Positions 24,773 to 38,939 of a stretch of DNA of 64,000 nt are shown in pieces. Position 1 is the stretch's first letter. Each line of letters begins with the position of its first letter. The translations under genes and the position numbers were made by a program. The DNA comes from Viscum album (Eukaryota; Streptophyta; Magnoliopsida; Santalales; Viscaceae), in contig OY728142.1 in the NCBI GenBank assembly GCA_963277665.1, positions 6,214,001-6,278,000 of the forward strand, written 5' to 3'. The notes under the pieces were generated by a model, which was given only the letters and a program-made list of their open reading frames with translations, was not told where the DNA came from and ran no database searches.

Positions 24773-24974
24773 AATATATACTTCCTAACTCAAGTAACCC
24801 AGACCCACAGGATACTTTATTATAGTTTCATAATATACAAGGGATGACATCACGATGTATCAATCCATTTAATAATCTTAAATCACTAGATACATCTATT
24901 ATTCCCATTTTACATTGGAAATAAAATATAAAACATAGTAAAACTAAATAATACATATCCTTGAAACTCATTCA
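24773..24974 (-). mobile_element. Gypsy B 3' LTR, distal fragment
   Basis: Aligns with 47,899-48,095 of the 5' LTR: shared ATACAAGGGATGACATCAC / ATAAGGGATCACATCAC, AATCCATTTAATAATCTTA / AATCAGTTTAATAGTCTTA, and ATTCCCATTTTACATTGGAA. The alignment stops abruptly near 24,975, where the LINE begins. Confidence 0.8.
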
Positions 24975-25059
24975 ATGATTGAGAGAAAGGGGAGAATTTT
25001 CCTTGAGAGACAAGTCTATTTTATTATGAAAAAAGTTACAACAGATGAAAGTATGGTAT

Positions 25060-28000
25060 TTTAGAAAGATCCCTTTGAAAAAGGGTCATGAGATCATCAG
25101 GTAAGTGATAACTATAAGCACAACTATCACTATTTATCCCTTTGTTTTCAAGTCTGTCAACAAGGTAACTGGATTCATGGTATGTATGTGTGATGAAGTA
25201 GCATAATTTTGAATGAAGTTCTAAGAATATAATCCAATGAGAAGTCAGTTTCTATGAAAGGTTCATTTAACCATTACTTACATCCTGTATAATAATATTA
25301 GACTCACACTCAACCCAAATCTTATTCAATTATATTTTCTTGTCCATTTCCATTGCCTTAATAAGCCCTATTATTTTGGCCTCTAACGATATTACAGTAC
25401 CAAAGGGTCTTTAAAGGCACCCCAATATTCAAACATCATGTTCTCTGAAGACTGCCCCAAATTATGAATCTCCTGGATTGCATGTGGATGCTCCATTAGA
25501 GTTTCATTTCATCCAACCTACAAATGGTGTGATCTAGAAGATTTAAAGGGTACCATGAATTGTGAGAAATGTAGGTATTCTTAACTATAGAATTACTATG
25601 AGACACTATATATAATTACTTCATCAACCATGATACATGAAGTTATCACCCTTCACTACTGTTAGGATTTGGATTCACATGGAATTAAGTTATAATGAAT
25701 AATTTACATGGATAAAAGAGTTCCTTATTTTCTAGATTATGTGTGGGAGATTAGAAAGATACACCTAAAAAGATTTATTATATTAATTGAAATAGGGATC
25801 CGAGTAAAATCGAAGTGATGCAGTTAGATATAATCAGAACAAGGAAAAAACATATAAAAATGTTAAATATTAAATTATAGAGTGAAGATGGAGTGGCATA
25901 TCTCAAAAATATATGTTTTATGAATCACCTATGACGATGAAATAAAACACATCCAGAGAAGATATTAATACCCATATATTGAAAACAATTTTCAACTAGG
26001 ATTTTAGAATGTAAATTTCTCTATAATAGATAGAATCTAGAAGGAGAGATTCTTTTTTGTACATTTTCCAAATCCAACTATGATTTCTACCTTTAATTAA
26101 ATTATAGTAAAAATGACTTGATTTTAGAATACCATTAGTATCCTATTCAAAAATTAGGATGTCATTCTGATTAATGAAAGAATAATTGTTGATAACATCT
26201 TTGGGTGTATTTGGAAAATCATCTGATTTGTTAGTTTTCTCTTTTTTCAAGACATTTAATTATATAATTGAATAATTAGTGTTAACCTAGTTCAATAATG
26301 TTGTGAAAATCCAAGTATAAAACCAGAATCTAAGAGAAGTTTTTTTACTAAACAATTAAGGTGAGAAATGATGCTGGATAATGATGACTTACGATATGGC
26401 CCAATAAAAGATTCCATAGAGTTAAGATTTCCAGTATTAACTATATTTAAAAATATGGATATAATAAAGCTCAAGGTATCTAATTTATCATTAATCGTCC
26501 TACACATAAAATTTTCTTATATTGTTGATTAAAGTGATCAAGTTTTTTATTCCAAGTCCTCCAAGAGCAATATGTTTACAACATTTCTTCTATGAATACA
26601 ATGATGATTCTCCTTTCAAGGATGATACCACTCCAAACAAAGTTTTTTAATAGAATTTTTGATATAATTTAATAGATAATTGGACTATTTATAAACCATG
26701 AATGATTAAATAAATTTGGAGACAAAAATGTGCTTGATATGATAGACTCTTCTAGCAATTGAAAGTGATTTATCTTTCCATGAAGACAATTTCTTATGAT
26801 TTGATCCATAATTTGAATAAAATTTAATGCTTTAGGTCTACACCAAAACATTGTAACACTAACGTATGTAAATAGAAAAACCCCCCTTTCTAATACCTAG
26901 ATCCTAGCTAATGTTATCCTTTCTCAGAGGAGATATATTCTTTCTAAATTTAAAAAATTATTTTTTCCCAACTAATTTTCTGGCTCAAAAGCATTTGATA
27001 ATGCCATAAGGTTTCTTTAATTATCCTGAAATTTTCATATCTTTCTGAGAAAAAATAATAATTTCGTCATCATATAATAAATGATAAGGATAAAGGAGAC
27101 CCCCAGAAGTTGTAATTGGATTAATATTCCCATTATCAATCAAATTCAGAACAATTTTTATCTAGTAATATTCAAAAATTTCCAATATAATAGTTGATAG
27201 GGGATCCACCGGCTTCACCCCTCTTGAACAAGTGAATTATCCCTCCGAGTAACCATTAATCAAAATTAAAATGTGAGATAAGGCTAGAATATTCTTAATA
27301 CAATTAATTAAAGTACCATTAAAACCAAATTTGGTAATAAATATACAAATAAAACCCTAATACATTATATCAAAAGACTTTTTAATGTCAAACTTCAAAT
27401 AAATGTTACCACCAATTTTAGATTTGCTAAAAATATTGACACATTCAGAGGCTACCATGAGACAACATTGGATGTCCTTGCTTTTATAAATCAAAATTTC
27501 TTTGAAGAGGTGATTTTATTTTAGACTCTCAAGTCTAGAGGAAAAATGTTTAGCAATAATTTTGTGAACATAGAAAAGTGAAACCTGCCTAAATTGATGA
27601 ATTTCATTAGCATTATAATTTTTTGGAATTGGGGTGATAAATTTAGAATTTATACCCTATGATATAGATCCTCCTAATAAATTACAACCCTATCTAAAAA
27701 TATCATGTTTAATTATATCCCAAAAATCATGGAAAAAATAATTAGAAAAACTATCAAGTTCTGTGGATCTCCCAATATTATGGTTAAAAATTACCTCCTT
27801 TATTTTAGATTCTACCTGAGAATGTGTAAGCATATCATTATCACACTCATAGAAAAGAGTAGGAATTATCCATTTCATAAAATATGAATTATAATTATAT
27901 CCATTAAAAAGGCCCATGTAGTAAGAACAAAAATGTTTTTCAAGATATTTCCTATTATAAAAGAAATGATAACCAACATTGAGTAGAGACAAAGGTTTGA

Positions 28001-29110
28001 AAGTATATCTTGTTTTTTAGAGGTAATTAAAGAATACAGAATTTATATCCCTATATTTAATTCATTTAACTTTGAATAATTCTTTTTGCGCATTCTCTTT
28101 AAAATATAAGAGTCTAGATAGTTCAAGAGAGACATCAACATCATCTTTAAAATCATCAAATAAGTCAATATTTGAGTTTCCTTCTTGGATGGAATGGAGG
28201 GTGGCTTAAAGAGAGGCTATTCTTGCATCAATAGAGTTGAAAAAAATCTTAATCTAATCCTTTAACTTCTTTTGAATCAATTTGATCTTCAGAAGAAAGG
28301 CGAAGTCATCATCCTTAAATCTAAAAAAAATTAAAGTATCTTGAATAATTTTCCCACAATTTAGATGTGCAGCCCAAGTATTATTAAATCTGAAAGGGAA
28401 TGAATTTTTACTATCTTTGGAAGTCAATTTAACCAATATAGGATGATTATCATAGGTTGTTTTAGATAAAGTGGAGCAAGAGATATCAGTCTAGGCATTC
28501 AAAGATTCATTGTTAACTAAAGCTCTATCCAATTTGATTGAAATCACTTTATACATTAATTTTTTTTAGAAAGTAAATTTATCTCCAATGTAGTTAAATT
28601 TGAATAGTTTACAATACTCCATAAAAGAACTAAATTCCCTAGATATAATATAGAAGTTTACAACACCAATTTTTTCATTATAATTAATCATAACATTGAA
28701 GTACCCAAGAAGAATCTATAGTACACTTTGAGTGTTTGATAGAGAATGAATCTATTATTATGTATACCTACGCTCTTAATATGAATATAAGCATATATAA
28801 AGGGACACAAATGTTTCTTTCTTATATAATGGAGTCTGAAAGTGACCATCTTCTCACCATTATTGAATAATGAAGCATTTTCCATTCTCAAAGTCATAAG
28901 AACCCAAAGCCTTTTAACATATCAAGAATACTTATTTGTGATAATAAGATGATATAAAAATATTTTTAAAGAGGAAAATTTTTAATAGAAATTATTTTTA
29001 GGGTTAGATAGTCCAAGAATGTTTAGTTTGTGATTTCAAATAAAAATACTAAGTGTTTTAACAGTTTTCGAGTTGGACAGACCCATGCAGTTCAAAAAAA
29101 TTATATTCAT
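25060..29110 (-). pseudogene. LINE ORF2: endonuclease, reverse transcriptase, RNase H
   Basis: Starts at the ATG whose complement is 29,108-29,110, giving MNIIFLNCMGLSNSKTVK, the usual start of L1 apurinic endonuclease, with NILGLSNP downstream. Further on: KLDRALVNNESL (about 28,540) and FPFRFNNTW (about 28,400-28,370), then IKEVIFNHNIGR with FFHDFWDIIKHDIF (about 27,810-27,695) opening the RT. A KRGEAGGSPIN block (about 27,225-27,195) and HLLYDDEIII (about 27,085-27,055) follow; the latter is the catalytic box, normally with Ala before Asp-Asp. Then HIALGGLGIKNL (about 26,575-26,540), and an RNase H remnant (AKIIGLIKAMEMDKKI, VECESNIIIQDV, HTYHESSYLVDRL; about 25,385-25,150). Length of about 4 kb is normal. 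Many stops. Confidence 0.85.
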
Positions 29111-29149
29111 GATCATTTATGTTTAGGGATGGATCCCCTATCCTCATTT

Positions 29150-30900
29150 ACAACTATTTTTTAAAATCTAGAATATTTAATAGGAATTATAGGATTCTAT
29201 ATAGATAATTTTTTATATTCATAGGCATGATTAATTTTTTTTTGTAGAGGAATAAATATCAGAGAATATTTCATCCCAATTCATAGAAGAAGAATGAGTT
29301 TGATCTTGAATAAGATTATGATAAAGGTTATTTAAAAAATATTCTAGATCTTTATTACTCACATCCATTGATTCATAATTAAAATCTATGAGTTTCAATC
29401 CAAGAGCTAGGGAGATAGGGTAAGATTCATCAATAAACTCTTTATGTCATCCCAACTCAGTTTTACCTTGAGATGCATCTAAATTGTAGTTGTAAGAATT
29501 AAACCAAACATTCTTATCATTGAACACATCAAATAGGGTTATGTATATTATAGTTTGTTTTTAGAAAGTGTTTATTTCAGAAGAAACATGAGTGTATCCA
29601 CCCTAGGAAGCATTACTAGGTGAGCTAGAATCCATGATAGAGTCACTAAGTTATTGATCTAGGAAATTTATATTACTAGTAGGATTATTTGGATTAACAT
29701 TAGAATAAATATAAAAATGTAAATACTTATTTAATAATAAGACCAGACACTAAATTCCATGAGAAAATTCTTCATCATGACTTTCCTCATCCAGTGATGA
29801 TTTCATATCCTTATTTAGAAAAAATTATAATATTTTTGGTTTTTCATTTCTTCTTCTTCAATCAATTTATCCCATGAAACGTTTTTATTTGGTTTTTAGG
29901 TAACAACTTCTCTATTAATTGGTCCTTGATCTACTAATGTTTTAGAAGCCCCCCATATTTGAAGTAAAATCTGTCACTTTTCATGACATAGAAACCTGTT
30001 TCCAAGACCTATTACTATCGGGATATTTCAGTTATTTTTTAATGACCCTGCTACTAGAAATTTTATGCCTTACCATTTTATAGAACTCATAGAAAGGTTG
30101 TCTATATTAATATTAAACCTTCATCTCTACTCAATGATAACAAGAAATCCAATATAGAGTATCAATTAATTTATATTCTGTATTGACATCCACCAAAATT
30201 CATGTACATAATCCTAGATCACCCTGAAGAGTTCATTAGTCAAGTTTGATTGGAATTCCATTACATGAATCAAGTTCATTAAGAATTATTAGATGCCAAA
30301 AAACCCAGTTTAATCCATGAATTCTTACCTGAATCTGAGTAGTATAATGATTCACTATAAAGGTATTCAAATTATAATCCCATTCAGAAATCCTGAGAAT
30401 TCCAAGCTTGAGATGAAGATTCCATTTCTTCGAAAAAACATTAATATCCTCAATGTCCTTGAAGATTATGTGAAATTAACCCTTTACAGTAAAAATCAAT
30501 CTCCAATTATAGATTTTACAGCACTACACAATCCCATATTTCAATTTAGAAAAAAACCTTATTTTTTCTTCTTTCGCATAGGTGACTCGACCTAGAAGGG
30601 AAAACATACAGAGATAGAATCTTTATTAAAGATCCTCTACATCTTCCATAAGTAAAAAATCATCATCATAAATTTTTATAATATTGGGTGTTTTCAGAGT
30701 AGATTCCTGGACCAGGTTCAAACATTAAGAAATATATTTGACAAAATAAATACCTTTTACTTTTAACCAACAATGATCGATTCCATCAATTGATTTATAA
30801 TCTTTAAGTGTGAATTGATTCCCATCATTGAAGAAAAAATCATATGACGGATCAAACAATTCCATTAAATCTCAATGTTATAAATCTGCAATGAATAATT
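29150..30900 (-). pseudogene. LINE ORF1, DUF4283-type nucleic-acid-binding protein
   Basis: Minus-strand fragments include KKWNLHLKLGILRISEWDYN, QIQVRIHGLNWVFWHL and LGLCTWILVDVN (about 30,430-30,190). In order these reproduce the DUF4283 pattern: a Trp-containing strand, a Pro/Trp-Val-Arg-Leu-Gly-Leu segment, then the Ala-Arg-X-X-Val-Glu-Val-Asp strand. Such proteins bind the LINE RNA in the ribonucleoprotein. The zinc knuckle that normally follows could not be identified with certainty. Heavily frameshifted. Confidence 0.6.
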
Positions 30901-30965
30901 ATCCTCAATTTAAAAAAAATAGTTCCCACTCTCTCTATTTGATTCTCATTCAAATATTCTTTCTT

Positions 30966-33900
30966 CATATCATTGGGAAAATAAAACAAAATAATTGTGA
31001 GATAAAACTCTTAGTTAGAGTTTTATATAACAAAATATATCATGAATAAATAATACATGATCAATATACCAATGTAAATAACTAAAAACACATGCCATTT
31101 AATCAACAACATGAAAAATAAATCAATACATGAATAATATCAAAGAAATAATATCATGGATAATAATAATTGAATTCAAAATAAAGGAAATGAATAATTT
31201 TTGATGACATGATCAAGGCCTTATGCAAAGAAAGTTTCAGATATAGTTAGTTAAACATCAAAAAACCCCATTTAAAAATTCTAGACAACTATTTTGTCTC
31301 ATGTGAACAATTGATGCATCGAGGGTCCATGTAATTATGAACCCCACCCATCACATCATTTATAATGTATTACTCATATATTAAATGAAAATTTTAATTC
31401 ATAAACAACATGCCTTATCAATAAATATTCAAATTGAGTAAAGAATAAAAAATATCAATATCTCCCCATTAAATAAAATAACATTCATAGTACAACACCA
31501 TATATAGAAATGGTATATGATTTAGATAATAACTATACCTATGACACAAAAAATATGGATATGTCTGTTGAAATATTTTCACAAAAAATTGAATGTTTCA
31601 ATATAAATTTAATGACCAAAAAATTAATAATTGGTAAAATATGAGCATCAATTTATCGGAAATATAGGTTTTGTAATAAAATTAAGACATTTGGAGAATA
31701 TTAGAATATAGAATTGAAACATTTAAAATAAATTTTAATTAAATAATTTTCTTAGTAAAATTATTAAAACCCTCTATAATAATATAAATATTGTAAAATA
31801 GTAATGGTGGAGAGAAAATCCATTAACACCACATATATTAAAATGAAACATTCATTTTGACTTTTTATAAATAATTTATAAATTGAAACTTGTAGAAAAC
31901 GTTAGAATGATTCCACTATAACCATAAAATATTCAAGGATAATATAATATGTCGTTAATAAGTCATTTGAGTAAATAAAAATTACTTTTGTCCAAAAAGA
32001 ATCATAAATATCGATATGGAAGAAAAATATACTCGATCAAAAATGTAAATAAGATCATATTTTTTTTAAACGTTTATTTTTTATTCAAGTGAAAATAAGA
32101 GTAAAAATGGAAGAAAATATGAGAGATACTTAAATATCTAGAGGATAAGATAATATATGGAGTTTATAAAGGATGGATTATAATATTTCTTTAATGAAAA
32201 ATATATGAAATCCTAAAAAGGAGATTTAAAATAAATTCTTACATTTTTTGTAACTTTTAAATTATGAACCATAGAAAAGTAATATTAAATTAAAAAATTA
32301 ATCACCATGAATAAATAAAAATTCATTTTGAATAAATAAAATGAGTATTATATACACCACATAAAATAAAATAGTTGCATAGTACCAAATATGTCACAAT
32401 GGAATAGAAATCGTGATGAAATATCTTACCTCGCGCTTCCACATAGTTGAACAAGATTTTAACTCTAGTATAATAAATTTAAATTTATTATAATTACATA
32501 AAATAACCATATAAATATTTATAATATCATACATTATCCACATATAACATCTTATCACATGTTTTTTAACATTCTTTCATTATTATCATTGTTTATGGTG
32601 TTAACTGCTTTATTTTTCATGTATGTTTTGATTCAATATTTATGGTAATTATGTCTTGATCATGGTTATATAATATTCATAATGTTAATCATGATATAAA
32701 AATCATATATATATATATATATATATATAATCATCCTTGAAAAGATGATATGAAAAATGATTCACATCGTTTTGTAGGTGGTAATCCACAAGTACGAGTG
32801 AGTGATGTTATCAATTTTTAATAGTTGGAAGGGTAAGGAGGTAGATGATATATTAAATTTATAGAATCATAATTATGTCATAATTATCATATATATTCAT
32901 TATTTCCATCATTATGACTAGTCATGTTATATGGTGATGGAAATAAATTACATTAGTTCGTGAGGTGGTAGTCCTCCATACACAGGAGCGATGGTTTTGT
33001 TTCCCATATGAGAGAGAAGGATATAGATAAATATCATTCCATAAACATAATAACACCTAATTATAATATAGAGATTGGTGTTATTATGTTTTAATAGTAA
33101 ATAAATAATTGAATGTGGTATAAGAAAAACAAAACTGAAAGTGTTCGGTTAAGAATATTGCCTCATCTTAACCAAAAACAAAAATGAAAGGACTCCTTCA
33201 GATCTCCTCTTAAGGACCCTAGGGTTGGTATTTTTGGAAGACCAGAATCTATGTAATTTGTCTAATTATATTTATTAGATTTTTTGGTAGTTGTTTTTCA
33301 TGATAAATGACTCAAGAGGTGTGAAGAAGTGATGGGATGGGGTTCCATTTTATAATAAAGTGAGAGGACACACTTTGAAGCTTTGAAAATATTAAAATAT
33401 TATTGAGTAAATTTCTTTAAAAATGGGTCTAAAATGACTTATATTTAAAATTGACATGGGTATGTTCAAAATAAACTCAAAAAAATATTATTTATTAAAG
33501 TTTCTAGGTATTTTTAACACTTATATTTTTAGGTTAACTCCCTAGTAAACTTGTTTTAACCTTAACCATGGTAACAAATTTTTACCATTTTTACTATTCA
33601 AAATGAAAAAAATGAATGTTAAATAATTATAAAAACTTATAAATGATCGTTCCAAAATTGAAACCATTTTATAAAATTCCATTCCTATTAGTGGCAGAAA
33701 CTAATTTTAAAATAAACTCGTAAAACATGATGAAAAAATGGTCTTTAAGAAAATGAATTTTTCAAGAATAAGATAATATTACATTAACAATATAAATAGT
33801 TATCATAATTATATGAATTTTAATTCAGATAATTATATATATATATTCTATAAATTTCATTTAAATCTTTAATTATTAGAGGTTATATTAAATTATTGAA

Positions 33901-34260
33901 AATGTTAAAACATTATGCACTAAAAACTATTTTCTAAAAAAATATCACTTTCTCCTCCAAATGGTCTTATATTTATATAAAATTGTTAATAAATACATGG
34001 ATAATTATAAAAATATAGAATATTTTTACAAAGAAAATTATTATTACTTGAATTAATAATTTTCAATTATTTATAAAATCAAATTTTTGAGGAAAATTTA
34101 AAAAAATTATTCTATGCTTATTTTGAAATAGTAATTTAAAATTTTGTATTCATCCAATAAAATTATAATTTTTGTGGAATTAAATATTAAATTTTTAATT
34201 TTACTATATTATCATGAAAATATAATTTCCAATTACTTTAATTGATTATCTGGTGTTACA
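30966..34260 (-). mobile_element. Gypsy B 3' LTR, main fragment
   Basis: Co-linear with 48,150-51,378. Shared words include GTAAATAACTAAAAA, AATAATATCATGG, CCCACCCATCAC, CCCCATTAAATMAAATAA-like sequence, ACCACATAAAATAAAATAG and GGTGTTA at the border. On the minus strand it begins TGTAACACC at 34,260, the common plant LTR start. Contains an (AT)12 microsatellite at 32,705-32,728. Confidence 0.85.
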
Positions 34261-34278
34261 TTCTCCCCTTATTAAAAA
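34261..34278 (-). promoter_or_regulatory. Gypsy B polypurine tract
   Basis: On the minus strand AATAAGGGGAGAA lies directly before the LTR start TGTAACACC. This is the position and composition of the plus-strand primer of gypsy elements. Confidence 0.75.
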
Positions 34279-36844
34279 TTTTATTCTTGAAATTTTCCAA
34301 GATATTACTTCCTAATAAATGAGGGTGCTTCTTGTTTATAGCATACTCGGGTTCCCAAAATTCTTCTTCTATTTATTGATTTATCCAAAGTACTTTTTCT
34401 AGTATAGTTTTACAATTTTACAACATTTTTTCTCTAGAATCAAGGATCTATATATGATCTTCATATTAGGATAGATAATTTTCTAATACTTTTTCTTCCG
34501 AGGTGAGTGCCTGGATTGGGCCTGGCATATACTTGCTTTATAATGAGATGTGGAGCATGTAATGTACTTTAAAGAGGGTATATGGAATTTCCAAATGATA
34601 ATCCATAACAATAATTATTTTTCATATCTTAAAAAGGTTTGATACACCTAGGGATCAGTTTCTATTTCTTACCAAACCATATAAGACCCATTGTTGGAGA
34701 TACTTTCAAGAAAACATGATCTTCCACTTGAAATTACAATTATTTACTTCAATTATCAGCCTAGATATTTATCTTTCTTTGAGATTATTTTATATGGGTC
34801 TAAATTATTTCCACCTTCATTGTTGTCTCCTAAATATGCCCCTATAATATAAGCTTCCTTTCACCAAATTCATTCAAACAAGTTGGAGTACAACATCTCT
34901 TTTCATATAATGCTTCATACAGTTCCATTTAAATATTTTAATTAAATATATTAATATAGAAAAAATCATAAAAAGGTAAATAATAATCCCACATACCATT
35001 AAATTCATGTGATAATAACCTCAACATATATATATTTATTTTTTGAATATCCCATTCATACTATCTATCAGTTTGAGGATGATAGGTGGTACTCAAATGA
35101 AGCTCGATATTAAGAGACTTATGAATAATTTTATTGAATTTATATATATATATATATAGAATCATGATTAGACACAATTGAAAGAGGTGAACCATCAATC
35201 CTTACAACTTAATTAATATGGATTTTTTCGAGGAGTTCAAGAGGTAAATATTTTCTTATAGTGAGTAAATATTTGGATTTGGTAAGATGATCAATAATAA
35301 CCCACATGGAATCATTATTTATAAGATTCTTTGTAAATATAGTGAAAAGTATCTAATAATTTCATCCCATTTCCACATAGGAATAATTTAAGGTTACATG
35401 AATCCTCTAGGATGTTTTCTCTTATCCTACACTCATTGAAAAACCAAACATCTTGATTACTAATTAGACATTTCTATCTTCATATTATCCCACTAAAAAT
35501 GTTCCTTTATATCCCTACACATCTTGGTGATACTGGGGTGTATTGAGAAATTCAAGTTATGATCATCATTTAATAATTATATTTTAAGATCAGTTAGAGA
35601 TGAAACCCATTGAATCATTTCAAATTTAAAAAATATATATTAATAAATGAATTCATCCATTTTCCCATCATTCATAGATTTAAATTTATTTTGAAAATTT
35701 TATTCATCATGTTGATAAATTTTTATCTTTTTATATAAATATTGTTTGTCAATAATTTGAAAATTGATTAATGATTCCCCTTTCATAATAATTAAGAAAT
35801 CTATATTTACTAAATCCACAAACATATGATCCATGTCAATCTTCATTTTGGTTAGGATTCCATGATCTTTCATGCTCAATACATCCACTACCTTATCTAC
35901 ATTCCCTGGGTAGTAGTGCATTGAGTAATCATAATTGTTGAGTAGATCGATCCATCTCTTTTTCCTCATGTAGATATATTTCTATGAAAATATGTATTTT
36001 AAATTCCTATGATCTATGTATACACCACAACATTCACCATAGATATAATATCACCATATCTTAATAGAAAATATTACGATTTCTAACTCAATATCATGGG
36101 TTGGATAGTTATCTTCATGATTATTTAACTACCTTCATACATGAGCAATAACTTTATAATTTTTTATAAGGACACAACCAAGTATCTTCATTAATATAAC
36201 ACTATATATTAAAAATAAATACTTCCCAAGTGGTAGAGTCAATATCATCACATTGACCAATTTATTATTCAATACTTCAATAAAATAATTACATTGATTT
36301 TTATTATGAACATAACCCCTTTATGTATAATCTTAGTTAATAGGTTATCCAATTGGGATTTTTTTCCACAAATCATTGACAATAATCTGCCAATGAATGA
36401 AAACTAAATACCTTAATTATTTTTATTTGTGTAGGCCAATATTAGACTTCCTTTTTCTAGGAAGGATCAACTAAGATTCCACCCTTGGTGAAAATATGCC
36501 CAATAAAATAATTTATGAAGCCATAATTCACACATTCAAAATTTCCCATATAACTATTTTCCTATAATAGTCTCAAGAATTATCTTCATGTGATTATCCA
36601 GTCTCTCATATCTTTTAGGGTACACCATGTTATCATTAATTAATACCATAAAAAATTATCAGTATATTCCCTGAATACCTTATTCATTAGATTTATAGAA
36701 ATATAATTTGAATTATTAAATCCAAATGGTATTAATATAAACTCTTAATGTCTATACCTCATATTAAATTCTCTCTCAGGAATATCTTCCTTCTTTATAT
36801 ACAATTGATGATACCCATAATGTAGGAAAATCTTTGAAAAATAA
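34279..36844 (-). pseudogene. pol: Gypsy B pol, part 2: RT, RNase H, integrase
   Basis: Reading right to left, the RT resumes with YFSKIFLHYGYHQLYIK (about 36,835-36,785), EEDIPEREFNMRY-like sequence, IPFGFNNSNYISINLMNKVF (about 36,735-36,675) and then FREYTDNF. RNase H ends with RKKRWIDLLNNYDYSMHYYP and GNVDKVVDVLS (35,965-35,870). The integrase tail ends IEEEFWEPEYAINKKHPHLL (about 34,365-34,310), just before the polypurine tract. Order and spacing are those of a Tekay-like chromovirus. Frameshifts and stops are frequent; the longest open piece is 35,700-35,969. Confidence 0.85.
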
Positions 36845-38592
36845 TGATACCAGCCACATGCATAGTGTTGTTTTCAATTATTTTTCATTTATTTTTTTTG
36901 TCTCACTTTCATTACATAGATTTTCCATGTATTTTTAGTGAAAATGATATTTTTGGAGGGGATGAGAGTAGTGCCTTCCCCCTATAAACCATGTATCCCA
37001 TACAAAATCACTGGGGAGCCTACATATTTAGGCACATGACTATGTCCCAAACCCCATCAAACCATACAACCTTCTTAGGTTTGAAAACATTTATTTTTCC
37101 AAAATTTCACCTTTTTGGTTTTTAACCCCTTCCACCATCATTTTTCTCCATTCATAATCCTCCATTCCTATGCACATATCCCTTATCCTCCCATTCATCT
37201 TGGCTTAAATATTTGGCATATTTGGGCTTGTATATTCGAGAAATATTAATGTAAGTGCCTCATACTCTTCCTCTTTCGTGGTCTCTTATTCATTTCTTCT
37301 CAGGTTCTCTTCTCTACATTGGTTTTGGTGATCTAGAGTGGGTTCAGTCTTGTTTCTTTGACTAGGGTTTTGAATTTTTCATGCACAATTTCATCCATAT
37401 GATCTCCTCTCTTTTTTTCTTGTGATTTATACCCAGTTGGTGGTGATTTAAAAGGTAAAGTTAAGTGGTTTCTTGTTATGTTATTATTTTAGGATTTAGA
37501 AGTGTTTTGTTGATTTATAAATGTGTTCTAAATTGGTTTTGTGAGTGAAAATGTTGATTTCAAAGGTGTTGGTGAGTGTAAGGTTTTGGAAATGGGTTAT
37601 CCCCTACAGATGTGGTCAAAAATGGTATGATTGGATTTTTATGTGTTGAATTTTGTAAAAGGGTATTTGGTTTTTTTAATAGTAAAAATCACATTGGAAC
37701 CCTGGGTACCTAAGTGGGATGACTAGGACTATCAGTTGGGTGATCTGGTAGGTCCACAACCAAGGTCTCTCGAGTAGGATTAAAAAACAATGATAACTGA
37801 ATCAAATGAAATGTATTATTACCATTGTAACTTTGGTTTTTTATCTTTAACAAATCATGCATGAGAAGGGATATGTTCGATCACTAAGATAAGATATACC
37901 TAGTATTTGAGTAACATAGATACATAGAGGTTACCTATGGTGCTTATACTAGGTTTTCTATTGGTTTTAGTTATTATTGAGTCTTAACATTATTTAAAAA
38001 CTAAACAATGATTTCAAAACAAATTTTTTATTTTCCTTTAAAACCATTACTTTTATTTATCTTATAATGAATATGCATGGAACACCTGGTGGGAACCTAC
38101 AGGGAAATTGAGCTCACACCCTATATATACCCATTGGGTATATGTAGACCTCATTTTTTCTAATTGAAGTAAAGGAAATACCTAATCTGGAGGAGGTGGA
38201 TACTCGTGAAAGTTTTTATTATTTTTAGGACACATTATAGTGGTTTCATGGTGGAATATGGTCATCATGTCATGAAGAGTCTTGTGTTTCACTTTTATCC
38301 CCCCCCCCCGTCCTTTTTGTAATTTGTAGTTTTGGTTAAACATTTAAATGTAACTTGATACTTTTACATGCCTCTTTTGTATTTTTATGATTTTATAATT
38401 ACTATGAAGTTTATGTGCATGTTATATTATTGCATTTTGTGGATATTGACTATGTTTTCTTATGTGATTAGTTACCAAAGGAGTTATTCGATGCCTAAAC
38501 ACTAGTTTCCAACTCTTAAAAATTGAGAACAACCTTCGTACTATTCCATGGGCCAGGTTATGTGTCAGGTTGGATGGAGCCAGTTCTTTTCA
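36845..38592 (+). mobile_element. Gypsy A 5' LTR
   Basis: Begins TGATACC and ends TTTTCA. Co-linear with 43,560-45,416: TTTTTAGTGAAAATGATA / TTTTTAGTGGAAAATGATAG, CTCCATTCATAATCC region, GGTTTTGTGAG / ATTTTCGAG, TGTAACTTGAT, and the closing TTGGATGGAGCCAGTTC / TAGGATGAAAACATAGTC. The copies have diverged by many substitutions and indels, so the insertion is old. An 11-base C run lies at 38,299-38,309. Confidence 0.85.
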
Positions 38593-38595
38593 AAG

Positions 38596-38610
38596 TGGTA
38601 TCAAAGTAGG
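38596..38610 (+). other. Gypsy A primer binding site (initiator tRNA-Met type)
   Basis: TGGTATCAAAGTAGG begins three bases after the 5' LTR and resembles the complement of the initiator tRNA-Met 3' end (TGGTATCAGAGC...), the usual primer of plant gypsy elements. Confidence 0.8.
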
Positions 38611-38939
38611 TTTTTACCTCTTTTGGGTCTTTTTTGGGAAATTATGAATAGATAAGAGCTAGGTCAGTTATGGCTTGAGGTTCCGGTTACGAGTGGGCAT
38701 CTAGATAATACACATTGTGATAGGCATTAGGTTCCCATAGGATGTTTGTAATTTGATTTAAATCCTTCTTAAAATTTAATTAATTGGATGCATACTGGGA
38801 ATGGGCATTGAGGTAGTGTAGAGTTGTTTGATTTGTTGGTTGAGATGTTTTGGTTATATTCAAATTTATATGAACAATTTATTATGTTTCTTATTTCATT
38901 ATCTATGGTGCAAGGTATTTGTGGTTGTTTTATATTTTT

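Larger units (their letters stand above)
24975..30965 (-). mobile_element. L1-type LINE inserted in the gypsy B LTR
   Basis: Minus-strand non-LTR retrotransposon of about 6 kb, the usual length for plant L1 elements, with ORF1 (DUF4283) upstream of ORF2 (endonuclease, reverse transcriptase, RNase H). It is close to full length because both ORF1 and the ORF2 start are present. The flanks at 24,974 and about 30,966 are two parts of one LTR. A poly-A tail would appear as poly-T at the left end; none is clear, nor is a target duplication, so borders are uncertain by tens of bases. Confidence 0.8.

Noticed and set aside
30317..30595. Plus-strand 92-codon open frame
   Set aside because: Lies antisense to the LINE ORF1 region, which carries recognisable DUF4283 blocks.
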